Shown: positions 9,901 through 16,607 of the stretch, one piece after another
Layout of the letters: the number at the start of each line of letters is the position of its first letter
Position numbering within the stretch: position 1 is the first letter of the stretch
Source: Agarophyton chilense
Taxonomy: Eukaryota > Rhodophyta > Florideophyceae > Gracilariales > Gracilariaceae
NCBI GenBank assembly: GCA_030374765.1
Contig: JARGXX010000134.1
Coordinates: 1 to 53,277 of the forward strand
Direction: 5' to 3'
DNA: 53,277 nucleotides
Program-made: the position numbers and the translations under genes
Notes under the pieces: model-generated
Told to the model about the DNA's origin: nothing
The model's input: only the letters and a program-made list of their open reading frames with translations
Databases searched by the model: none

Positions 9901-10662
9901 TTAATGAAATTCTAAAACATCGTTTAGATAAATACATGTTAATAATGTAAAAACATAAGCTTGTAACCCTGCTATTGCTAATTCTAGACCTATAAGTGCT
10001 AATAGAAGTCCTAATGGTATTAAGTGAAATACTGCTAATAAACCTCCAGCAGATAACATAGTTCATGCAAAACCTGCAATAATTTTTAATAGTGTATGAC
10101 CTGAAGTCATATTTGCGAATAATCGTATAGATAAAGTAAATACTTTAACTATATAAGAAAGGAATTCAATTGTAATTAATAAAGGCACTATAACTAAAGG
10201 TACACCCCTTGGTAAAAAAAGGGCAAAAAATTTAAAGCCATGTGTTTGAATACCAATAATATTAATTCCTATGAAGATTGATAAAGCAAGACTAAATGTG
10301 AATGTAATATGACTTGTAACTGTAAAACTATAAGGAATCATTCCTATTAAGTTACAAAAGAGAAGAAATAAATGTAATGTAAAAATAAAAGGAAAATAAA
10401 ACTCACCTTTTTGGCCTAAATTATCTTGAACCATATTTACAGTAACACTATAAACCATTTCATTTAATAGTTGCCAATTATTTGGTACTATCGTATTTTT
10501 ATAAAAACTTAAACCAATTCAAAATATCGCTATCACAAATGAAAATATCATGAATAAAGCAGAATTTGTTATAGAAATATTTAGGCCGAAAAATGTTAAA
10601 GGCATTAATGTAACAATTTCAAATTGTTCTAATGGACTTGCAAGTAAAGTAAATGTTAACAT
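9901..10662 (-). CDS. atp6: ATP synthase F0 subunit a (ATP6)
   Basis: Encodes 253 residues of subunit a, which forms the two proton half-channels against the c-ring. The essential arginine is in the SIRLFANMTSGH motif at about R180, with the GH.LL.I helix following. The N-terminus MLTFTLLASPLEQFEI and the C-terminus NDVLEFH are family-typical. Two TGA Trp codons interrupt a standard-code reading, one near residue 200. ATG 10660-10662, TAA 9901-9903. Confidence 0.97.
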
Positions 10663-10698
10663 AATTTTAAGTATACTAAATTAAACATAAATATAAAC

Positions 10699-10772
10699 CA
10701 GGAGAAGAAGGATTCGAACCCACAACCATTGGTTTTGAAAACCAAAGCTCTACCTAATTAAGCTATTCTCCT
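10699..10772 (-). tRNA. trnW: tRNA-Trp (UCA)
   Basis: Acceptor AGGAGAA/TTCTCCT, anticodon stem TTGGT/ACCAA with loop TTTCAAA giving UCA, T-loop TTCGAAT, discriminator G. The UCA anticodon reads both UGA and UGG, which explains the TGA codons at tryptophan positions throughout this genome. Confidence 0.95.
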
Positions 10773-10782
10773 TCAAATTGTA

Positions 10783-11226
10783 CTAATTTGAAATTATAAA
10801 ATAATTATTTATTAAAGTTTGCATTGATAATTTATTTAGAACTTTACTATGGAAAAAAAAGTCTAAATATGTGATTTTTGTTTTTTGTAAATTTACTTTA
10901 TATTGTTGCATTAAAAGAATACTATGTAATAAAGTTTCTAAAAATAAAAAAAGATTATTATTACGAACAGTTACTTTAGTAGACAAAAGAACTTTTTTTT
11001 TCGACTTTCGTTTATAAGTAAAAAAAAATCTTTGACCAGTTAAAGCCTCAAGAAGTAAATTATTACGAAAAGTTTTCGAGGGATTCAAATTTTCGATTTT
11101 ATTAAAAATATGCAGGCAAGTTTTGGTTTTTAAAACTAAAAAATTTGGGTGTTGAGAACAATTATTATCTAAAAAATCAAATGCTTCTATAAAATTGTAC
11201 TGATTATATAATCTAGACTGATTCAT
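10783..11226 (-). CDS. rpl5: Ribosomal protein L5-like
   Basis: Encodes 147 residues with ATG 11226 and a genuine TAG stop. The central part fits uL5: LLLEALTGQRFFFTYKRKS (about 57-75) parallels the family's ALxxITGQKPxxTxAKKS, and STKVTVRNNNLFLFLETLL (about 81-99) parallels the G-x-KVTLRGxxMYEFLDRL strand-helix. uL5 binds 5S rRNA in the central protuberance, and a 5S gene is also present here (2151-2264). It is shorter than bacterial L5 (~179), with weak N- and C-termini. It is not among the ribosomal proteins I associate with most florideophyte mtDNAs. Identity is by eye and not certain. Confidence 0.7.
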   Translation of the reverse strand: MNQSRLYNQYNFIEAFDFLDNNCSQHPNFLVLKTKTCLHIFNKIENLNPSKTFRNNLLLEALTGQRFFFTYKRKSKKKVLLSTKVTVRNNNLFLFLETLLHSILLMQQYKVNLQKTKITYLDFFFHSKVLNKLSMQTLINNYFIISN

Positions 11227-11242
11227 TTTAATATTAATGTTT

Positions 11243-11317
11243 TGGAAATAATAGGACTTGAACCTATAATCTTATGTATGCAAAACATATGTTTTACCAA
11301 AATTAAACTATATTCCC
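11243..11317 (-). tRNA. trnA: tRNA-Ala (UGC)
   Basis: Acceptor GGGAATA/TATTTCC, anticodon stem TATGT/ACATA around loop TTTGCAT (UGC), T-stem TAGG/CCTA, discriminator A. The expected alanine G3-U70 pair is present: the third pair of the acceptor is G-T. Confidence 0.9.
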
Positions 11318-11334
11318 TTTTTTTATCTTAATGT

Positions 11335-11417
11335 GGAAGAGAGTAGGATTCGAACCTACGATTATTGTCATAAATAGATTTACAGTCTACCGCTTTAAAC
11401 CACTCAGCCACCTCTTC
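11335..11417 (-). tRNA. trnY: tRNA-Tyr (GUA)
   Basis: Class II tRNA of 83 nt. Acceptor GAAGAGG/TCTCTTC, anticodon stem TAGA/TCTA around loop CTGTAAA (GUA), T-stem GTAGG/CCTAC. It is the first minus-strand gene next to the palindrome region, so it should lead the leftward transcript. Confidence 0.92.
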
Positions 11418-11438
11418 TTTACTTTAGGGGACTTCTTG

Positions 11439-11574
11439 ACGAATTTTATTTTTCCTCTATAGAGGTGTTTTTTTTGCATCGGTCCCCTAAAGTTGGCACT
11501 GAACAGCTGTTCAGTGCCAACTTTAGGGGACCGATGCAAAAAAAACACCTCTATAGAGGAAAAATAAAATTCGT
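11439..11574. repeat. Perfect 136-bp palindrome, module copy 1
   Basis: Two 68-base arms meet with no spacer at the CAG|CTG centre (11506/11507). The arms contain the self-complementary CCTCTATAGAGG and runs of eight T or A. It lies between trnY (minus) and trnS(GCU) (plus), at the divergence of the two transcription units, where florideophyte genomes carry a stem-loop thought to hold replication or transcription start signals. A cruciform could form. Function is inferred from position. Confidence 0.93.
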
Positions 11575-11593
11575 TTCTTTTTTTTCTAAACTC

Positions 11594-11686
11594 GAGAAGA
11601 TGGTTGAGTGGTTTAAAACAACGGTTTGCTAAATCGTCATGCTTTCTTCTTAAAAAGCATCATGGGTTCAAATCCCATTCTTCTCA
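11594..11686 (+). tRNA. trnS: tRNA-Ser (GCU), copy 1 of 3
   Basis: Class II tRNA of 93 nt: acceptor GAGAAGA/TCTTCTC, anticodon stem ACGGT/ATCGT around TTGCTAA (GCU), long variable arm with GCTTT/AAAGC-type pairing, T-stem ATGGG/CCCAT, discriminator A. It starts 20 bases after the palindrome. Confidence 0.92.
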
Positions 11687-11703
11687 AATTTCTAGAAAAA
11701 TTT

Positions 11704-11777
11704 TGCGTTTTGAAGGATTCGAACCTACACTAATCAATTTAGAAGATTGATGTTTTATCCATTTAAACTAAAAACGC
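11704..11777 (-). tRNA. trnR: tRNA-Arg (UCU), copy 1 of 3
   Basis: Minus-strand cloverleaf: acceptor GCGTTTT/AAAACGC, anticodon stem around loop CTTCTAA (UCU), T-loop TTCGAAT with one T-T mismatch in the T-stem, discriminator A. Convergent with the adjacent trnS(GCU) and opposite in strand to the genes that follow. Confidence 0.9.
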
Positions 11778-11799
11778 CTGGAAGACTTGATTCTAAATT

Positions 11800-12094
11800 T
11801 AATCTATCTACCTAATCTATAGGAATATAACTAATCTATAGGAATATAACTAATCTATCTACCTAATCTATAGGAATATAACTAATCTATCTACCTAATC
11901 TATAGGAATATAACTAATCTATAGGAATATAACTAATCTATCTACCTAATCTATAGGAATATAACTAATCTATCTACCTAATCTATAGGAATATAACTAA
12001 TCTATAGGAATATAACTAATCTATCTACCTAATCTATAGGAATATAACTAATCTATAGGAATATAACTAATCTATCTACCTAATCTATAGGAAT
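11800..12094. repeat. Two-unit minisatellite, module copy 1
   Basis: Built only from A = taatctatctacc (13 bp) and B = taatctataggaatataac (19 bp), sharing their first eight bases. Order: ABB AB ABB AB ABB ABB AB, the last B cut after 14 bases. The summed length (7 A, 10 B, 14 bases) equals the 295 bp observed. No gene is present in this stretch. Confidence 0.95.
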
Positions 12095-12130
12095 CACCCT
12101 TCTGTCCTACGCTTTTGAGGGGACTTCTTG

Positions 12131-12266
12131 ACGAATTTTATTTTTCCTCTATAGAGGTGTTTTTTTTGCATCGGTCCCCTAAAGTTGGCACTGAACAGCT
12201 GTTCAGTGCCAACTTTAGGGGACCGATGCAAAAAAAACACCTCTATAGAGGAAAAATAAAATTCGT
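12131..12266. repeat. Perfect 136-bp palindrome, module copy 2
   Basis: Same sequence as the palindrome at 11439, again centred on CAG|CTG. Its left flank differs from copy 1: it follows a short unique segment (12095-12118) that ends the preceding minisatellite. Confidence 0.93.
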
Positions 12267-12285
12267 TTCTTTTTTTTCTAAACTC

Positions 12286-12378
12286 GAGAAGATGGTTGAG
12301 TGGTTTAAAACAACGGTTTGCTAAATCGTCATGCTTTCTTCTTAAAAAGCATCATGGGTTCAAATCCCATTCTTCTCA
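12286..12378 (+). tRNA. trnS: tRNA-Ser (GCU), copy 2 of 3
   Basis: Identical to the gene at 11594, including the flanking 20-base leader after the palindrome. Confidence 0.92.
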
Positions 12379-12395
12379 AATTTCTAGAAAAATTT

Positions 12396-12469
12396 TGCGT
12401 TTTGAAGGATTCGAACCTACACTAATCAATTTAGAAGATTGATGTTTTATCCATTTAAACTAAAAACGC
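12396..12469 (-). tRNA. trnR: tRNA-Arg (UCU), copy 2 of 3
   Basis: Identical to the gene at 11704, with the same T-stem mismatch. Confidence 0.9.
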
Positions 12470-12491
12470 CTGGAAGACTTGATTCTAAATT

Positions 12492-12818
12492 TAATCTATC
12501 TACCTAATCTATAGGAATATAACTAATCTATCTACCTAATCTATAGGAATATAACTAATCTATAGGAATATAACTAATCTATCTACCTAATCTATAGGAA
12601 TATAACTAATCTATCTACCTAATCTATAGGAATATAACTAATCTATAGGAATATAACTAATCTATCTACCTAATCTATAGGAATATAACTAATCTATAGG
12701 AATATAACTAATCTATCTACCTAATCTATAGGAATATAACTAATCTATAGGAATATAACTAATCTATCTACCTAATCTATAGGAATATAACTAATCTATC
12801 TACCTAATCTATAGGAAT
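12492..12818. repeat. Two-unit minisatellite, module copy 2
   Basis: Same 13-mer A and 19-mer B as at 11800, in a different order: AB ABB AB ABB ABB ABB AB AB, last B cut after 14 bases, 327 bp. No gene is present. The different order shows that the two arrays have diverged by gain or loss of whole AB or ABB blocks. Confidence 0.95.
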
Positions 12819-12854
12819 CACCCTTCTGTCCTACGCTTTTGAGGGGACTTCTTG

Positions 12855-12990
12855 ACGAATTTTATTTTTCCTCTATAGAGGTGTTTTTTTTGCATCGGTC
12901 CCCTAAAGTTGGCACTGAACAGCTGTTCAGTGCCAACTTTAGGGGACCGATGCAAAAAAAACACCTCTATAGAGGAAAAATAAAATTCGT
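12855..12990. repeat. Perfect 136-bp palindrome, module copy 3
   Basis: Third identical palindrome, 724 bp after the second and with the same 24-base left flank as copy 2. Confidence 0.93.
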
Positions 12991-13009
12991 TTCTTTTTTT
13001 TCTAAACTC

Positions 13010-13102
13010 GAGAAGATGGTTGAGTGGTTTAAAACAACGGTTTGCTAAATCGTCATGCTTTCTTCTTAAAAAGCATCATGGGTTCAAATCCCATTCTTCT
13101 CA
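13010..13102 (+). tRNA. trnS: tRNA-Ser (GCU), copy 3 of 3
   Basis: Identical to the copies at 11594 and 12286. This one is closest to the rightward tRNA cluster beginning with trnN. Confidence 0.92.
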
Positions 13103-13119
13103 AATTTCTAGAAAAATTT

Positions 13120-13193
13120 TGCGTTTTGAAGGATTCGAACCTACACTAATCAATTTAGAAGATTGATGTTTTATCCATTTAAACTAAAAACGC
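13120..13193 (-). tRNA. trnR: tRNA-Arg (UCU), copy 3 of 3
   Basis: Identical to the copies at 11704 and 12396. Confidence 0.9.
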
Positions 13194-13215
13194 CTGGAAG
13201 ACTTGATTCTAAATT

Positions 13216-13258
13216 TAATCTATCTACCTAATCTATAGGAATATAACTAATCTATAGG
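13216..13258. repeat. Truncated minisatellite, module copy 3
   Basis: Only A, B and the first 11 bases of another B, after which the sequence passes into unique DNA before trnN. This marks the right edge of the tandem region. Confidence 0.9.
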
Positions 13259-13281
13259 GTTTATATATCTGTTGTTTTCTG

Positions 13282-13353
13282 TTCCTGGTAGCTTAAAGGT
13301 AGAGCGTATGGCTGTTAACCATTAGATTATAGGTTCGAATCCTATCCAGGAAG
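13282..13353 (+). tRNA. trnN: tRNA-Asn (GUU)
   Basis: Acceptor TTCCTGG/CCAGGAA, anticodon stem ATGG/CCAT around CTGTTAA (GUU), T-stem ATAGG/CCTAT, discriminator G. It opens the rightward tRNA cluster N-V-R-K. Confidence 0.94.
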
Positions 13354-13362
13354 TTTTTAAAA

Positions 13363-13435
13363 GAGCAATTAACTCAAATGGTAGAGTATTTCGTTTACAC
13401 CGAAAAAGTTAATGGTTCAAATCCATTATTGCTTA
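13363..13435 (+). tRNA. trnV: tRNA-Val (UAC)
   Basis: Acceptor GAGCAAT/ATTGCTT, anticodon stem TTTCG/CGAAA around TTTACAC (UAC), T-stem AATGG/CCATT, discriminator A. Confidence 0.93.
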
Positions 13436-13454
13436 ATGTAAGTGATTTGATAAA

Positions 13455-13529
13455 GTGTTTGTAGCTTAATTAGGATAAAGCATTAAATTACGAATTTAAA
13501 GATTGAAAGTTCGATTCTTTCCAAACACA
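13455..13529 (+). tRNA. trnR: tRNA-Arg (ACG)
   Basis: Acceptor GTGTTTG/CAAACAC, anticodon stem TTAAA/TTTAA around TTACGAA (ACG), T-stem GAAAG/CTTTC, discriminator A. Reads CGN codons, complementing the UCU tRNAs that read AGR. Confidence 0.93.
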
Positions 13530-13542
13530 TTAACAAAAACTT

Positions 13543-13616
13543 GAGTGTATAGCTTAGTTTGGTAAAGCAGTAAACTTTTAATTTATAGATCTTAGGTTCA
13601 AGTCCTAATACACTCA
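13543..13616 (+). tRNA. trnK: tRNA-Lys (UUU)
   Basis: Acceptor GAGTGTA/TACACTC, anticodon stem GTAAA/TTTAT around CTTTTAA (UUU), T-stem TTAGG/CCTAA, discriminator A. Its end is three bases before the tatC start. Confidence 0.93.
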
Positions 13617-13619
13617 ATT

Positions 13620-14354
13620 ATGTCGCAAAAACTTATTTATTTGTATTCTATAGAAATATTTTTTCGGTTATTTTATATATGTTTAAGTTTTTTTTTCTGT
13701 ATGATTATAGCAAGTTTGAATATATATTATTTAATACTTTTTGAAGTATACCCTTTCGTTATATTTGAAATTAAAAAATTTATTGTTACGAATGTAATGG
13801 ATCTATTTAGTATAGTGTGATTTTTAATCGTATCAAAATCTTTTTTCTTTACCTTTCCTTATTGTATTTTTCATATTTCAAGATTTTGCACTACCAGTTG
13901 ATACCAATATCAACTCAAATTTTTTAGTAAATCTTTCAATACCGCTTTTTTATTTTCTTTGATCTGTTTAAATATTTTTTATTTCTGTTTATTACCTTTT
14001 ATTTTACATTTGTTAACGAAATGAGAGATTCGGGACACTAACTTATTTGGCATTTTTGTCGAATTTCGTATTGTGAGTTATGTAAAATGAGTTTTAGCTT
14101 TTCGGTATTTTATTGGTTCTTTAAGTTTTTTAGTAGGTTTAATAGTTATACACTCATGAACTTTACTAACAATAGATCGAATCTATTTCTTTATTAAATA
14201 TTATCGTAAAGTTTTTCTCTTTGGATCATTGTGCTTTTTATTTTTATTAATACCTCCTGATGTGTTTTTACAAGCTTTTTTAATAGGATTAGTGTTTTTT
14301 ATCTTTGAAATAGTTTTTATATTTATTTGTTATAAATTTTGTAGTATAAACTAA
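13620..14354 (+). CDS. tatC: Sec-independent (Tat) translocase subunit TatC
   Basis: Under UGA = Trp the frame is open for 244 codons from ATG 13620 to TAA 14352-14354; the standard code would cut it at residue 66. The protein is strongly hydrophobic with about six membrane spans. The C-terminal block around residues 205-230, IPPDVFLQAFLIGLVFFIFE, matches the TatC signature TPPD-x3-Q-x-lla-P-x2-LYE, with D214 and Q218 placed as expected. TatC forms the receptor for twin-arginine signals. It was formerly annotated as ymf16 or secY in red-algal mtDNA. The rest is divergent. Confidence 0.88.
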
Positions 14355-14363
14355 ATTTAAATA

Positions 14364-14732
14364 ATGCCGACATTTAATCAGTTATTAAAATTATCTAGAC
14401 AAAAAAAAAAGTTCTCTGCAAAATCTATTGCTTTAGCGAAATGTCCGCAAAAAAAAGGCGTTTGCCTAAAGGTTTTTACAATGAATCCTAAAAAACCCAA
14501 TTCAGCAGAACGCAAAGTAGCTAAAATACAACTTAGTACAGGAAAATCAATTATTGGTTATATTCCTGGAGAAGGTCATACTTTACAAGAACATTCCATG
14601 GTTTTAATTCGTGGTGGACGTGTTAAAGATTTGCCAGGTGTCAAATATCATCTTATAAGAGGTCCTTTTGATTTATCTGCAGTTAATAATCGAAAAAAAG
14701 GTCGTTCAAAATATGGTAAAAAGAAAAATTAA
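14364..14732 (+). CDS. rps12: Ribosomal protein S12
   Basis: Encodes 122 residues of uS12, which monitors codon-anticodon pairing in the decoding centre. It is highly conserved: PTFNQLLK start, [18 protein letters not shown] (about 42-59), [18 protein letters not shown] (about 67-84) and [15 protein letters not shown]. The TAA ends at 14732, directly against the first base of trnE. Confidence 0.98.
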   Translation: MPTFNQLLKLSRQKKKFSAKSIALAKCPQKKGVCLKVFTMNPKKPNSAERKVAKIQLSTGKSIIGYIPGEGHTLQEHSMVLIRGGRVKDLPGVKYHLIRGPFDLSAVNNRKKGRSKYGKKKN

Positions 14733-14805
14733 GCTCTTATCGTTTAATGGTTTAGGACAATGCTTTTTCGTAGCATAAATGTGGGTTCGAATCCCACTAG
14801 GAGTA
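14733..14805 (+). tRNA. trnE: tRNA-Glu (UUC)
   Basis: Acceptor GCTCTTA/TAGGAGT with G-U pairs, anticodon stem ATGCT/AGCAT around TTTTCGT (UUC), T-stem GTGGG/CCCAC, discriminator A. No gap after rps12. Confidence 0.93.
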
Positions 14806-14813
14806 ATTTTAGT

Positions 14814-14888
14814 AACGGGATGGAGTAAAGATGGTTAACTCATTAGACTCATGATCTAAAGCTATAGGTTCAAGTCCTATTCCCGTAT
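14814..14888 (+). tRNA. trnfM: Initiator tRNA-Met (CAU)
   Basis: Anticodon stem TTAGA/TCTAA around CTCATGA (CAU). The first acceptor position is A facing A, an unpaired 1-72 position as in bacterial initiators. The D-arm segment TGGAGTAAAGATGGTTAACTC and the CTCATGA loop closely follow plant-mitochondrial and bacterial trnfM. Confidence 0.88.
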
Positions 14889-14910
14889 TAAAAATAGAAT
14901 ATAAAAAGTT

Positions 14911-15144
14911 ATGAAAAAAGAATTTTTAAAAACTAAAAGTCGAAAAAATAAAAAAAGAATTTTTAGAAAAAAGAATATTAATCATATTCATGTTTTAATG
15001 CCAAAGTACAATTTGTTCAATTTTTTTGTATATGCAGAAAATATTTTGTTAAACAAAAAAATTCTAGCTGAATTAATTTCCACTGAAGTAGGAAGTATTT
15101 TTGCTTTGATTCAATGAAATTTTCGTTTTCATTCAATTGTATAA
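14911..15144 (+). CDS. rpl20: Ribosomal protein L20
   Basis: Encodes 77 residues, shorter than bacterial bL20 (~117), through one TGA Trp at codon 69. The N-terminus is very basic. The recognisable part is ILLNKKILAELISTEVGSIFALI (about 46-68), which fits the L20 C-terminal helix LNRKxLAELAxxDPxAFxxLV. L20 organises large-subunit rRNA assembly. Standard-code reading would drop the last nine residues WNFRFHSIV. The TAA at 15142-15144 abuts the 5' arm of the SSU rRNA processing stem. Confidence 0.82.
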
Positions 15145-15159
15145 CTGGGATAGTTAGAA
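15145..15159 (+). other. 5' arm of the SSU pre-rRNA terminal stem
   Basis: CTGGGATAGTTAGAA here pairs with TTCTACTATCCCAG at 16575-16588, with one bulged T, giving about 14 pairs that bracket the SSU rRNA gene. Its position, just outside both mature ends, matches the long-range processing stems of bacterial 16S precursors. Inferred role: processing or folding of the precursor. Confidence 0.65.
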
Positions 15160-15191
15160 AAAATATTTTTAATTTAAGAATACAAAAAACT

Positions 15192-16520
15192 TTCTAAAAG
15201 AGTTTGATCCTGGCTCAGAATAAACGTTAATGATTGGCTTAACACATGCAAATTAAATAAATTTATTATTAATGATTATAAATTAGTAGTGAACGGGTGA
15301 GTAAAATATAGAAATTAACCTCAAATAATTGTTTAATACATGAAAAGATTTTATCGTTTTGAGAAAAGTCTATACAAGATTAAGTTATTAGTATGATAAA
15401 AGTATGCTAAGCTAATGATCTTTAGTTGGTCTGTGAAGATGAGCAACCACATTGGAATTGAGATACGGTCCAAACTTTAATAAAAAGGCAGCAGTGAGGA
15501 ATTTTGGGCAATGAGCGAAAGCTTGACCCAGCTAAATCATGTATGTGAATAAAACTTTTTGTTTTAAAGCATTAAAATTAATAAAATAATGATAAATTAA
15601 AAAAAAGTCCTGGCTAATTTCGTGCCAGCAGCCGCGGTAAAACGGGAAGGGCAAACGTTATTTGAATTTATTGGGCGTAAAGCATATGTAGGTGGAAACT
15701 TAACTTTTAGTTTAAATTCTAAAGTTTATTTTTAGATGGACTAAGAAAATGATTTTCTAGAGTTTAAAAAAAGATTATGGAACTTTAAATGTAACAGTAA
15801 AATGTTTTGATATTTAAAAGAACCTCAATAGTGTAAACAATAATCTAGAATAATACTGACACTGAGATATTAAAGCATGGGTAGCAAAAGGGATTAGATA
15901 CCCCCGTAGTCCATGCCCTGAACGATGAGTGTTAATTTTTGAGTATTCAGAAATATAGCTAACGCGTTAAGCACTCCGCCTGGGAACTATGATCGCAAGA
16001 TTAAAACTCAAAGGAATTGACGGGAACCTGCACAAGCAGTGGAGCATGTGGTTTAAATCGATAATACGCGCGAAATCTTACCAATCTTTGTATAAAAATA
16101 TTACAGGTGTTGCATGGCTGTCGTCAGTCCGTGCTGTGAAGCGTTTGGTTCATTCCAATAAACGGACAAAACTCTTATATATTTTTGAATATAAACTGTT
16201 AAAGATATCTTAAAGGAAGGCGAGAACGACGTCAAGTCTTCATGACCCTAATAGGTTGGGCTACTTTCATGTGCTACAATAATTTATACAAAAAGAAGCG
16301 AAAATGCGAGTTTGAGCAAAACTTAAAAAGTAAATTATTATACGAATTGTTTTCTGTAACTCGAAAATATGAAGTTGGAATTGCTAGTAATCGTAAATTA
16401 GAATGTTACGGTGAATAAGTTCTCGGGTTTTGTACACACCGCCCGTCACGCTATGGGAATTTGTTTTATTTGAAAACTATCTTATTTGTATTATAGTTTA
16501 TGGTAAAAAAAGGACTAGAG

Positions 16521-16554
<34 letters not shown>

Positions 16555-16570
16555 TGGCTGGAAAATTTAA
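15192..16570 (+). rRNA. rrs: Small-subunit ribosomal RNA
   Basis: Universal landmarks appear in order: AGAGTTTGATCCTGGCTCAG near the 5' end, the 530 loop GTGCCAGCAGCCGCGGTAA at about 15624, GGATTAGATACCC at about 15891, AAACTCAAAGGAATTGACGG at about 16005, TTGTACACACCGCCCGTC at about 16430 and the final AACAAGGTAGCCGTAGGGGAACCTG helix. Length is about 1380 nt. After the last helix the tail is GGAAAATTTAAA, without the CCTCC anti-Shine-Dalgarno. Ends are set by comparison with E. coli and are approximate. Confidence 0.95.
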
Positions 16571-16574
16571 ATAA

Positions 16575-16588
16575 TTCTACTATCCCAG
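16575..16588 (+). other. 3' arm of the SSU pre-rRNA terminal stem
   Basis: Partner of 15145-15159. It ends five bases before the first possible ATG of nad4L, so cleavage here would also release the nad4L mRNA 5' end. Confidence 0.65.
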
Positions 16589-16607
16589 AATTATGAAGAT
16601 AAAAATT

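Larger units (their letters stand above)
11427..13258. repeat. Threefold tandem module: palindrome, trnS(GCU), trnR(UCU), minisatellite
   Basis: Three copies of one module lie head to tail. Equivalent points such as the trnS(GCU) 5' ends fall at 11594, 12286 and 13010, so the periods are 692 and 724 bp. The 32-bp difference is exactly one extra 13-mer plus 19-mer in the second minisatellite. The third copy keeps only the first units of its minisatellite. Palindromes and tRNA genes look identical in all three. The region separates leftward from rightward genes. Confidence 0.93.

Noticed and set aside
10063..10458. Short atp6 ending or starting within the standard-code frame
   Set aside because: Both limits are artefacts of treating TGA as stop. 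With UGA = Trp the gene runs 9901-10662 with conserved ends on both sides.
12115..12324. Repeated 69-codon frame (also at 12839, 39358 and 40082)
   Set aside because: It runs through the perfect palindrome and into trnS(GCU). It recurs only because the module is duplicated and has no protein-like conservation independent of that.
11800..12818. CRISPR-like array of regularly spaced repeats
   Set aside because: There are no variable spacers: the array contains only two fixed units, and a mitochondrial genome has no cas genes. It is a minisatellite.
15989..16213. 74-codon frame inside rrs
   Set aside because: It covers universally conserved SSU rRNA sequence (AAACTCAAAGGAATTGACGG region), so it is a chance frame in a structural RNA.
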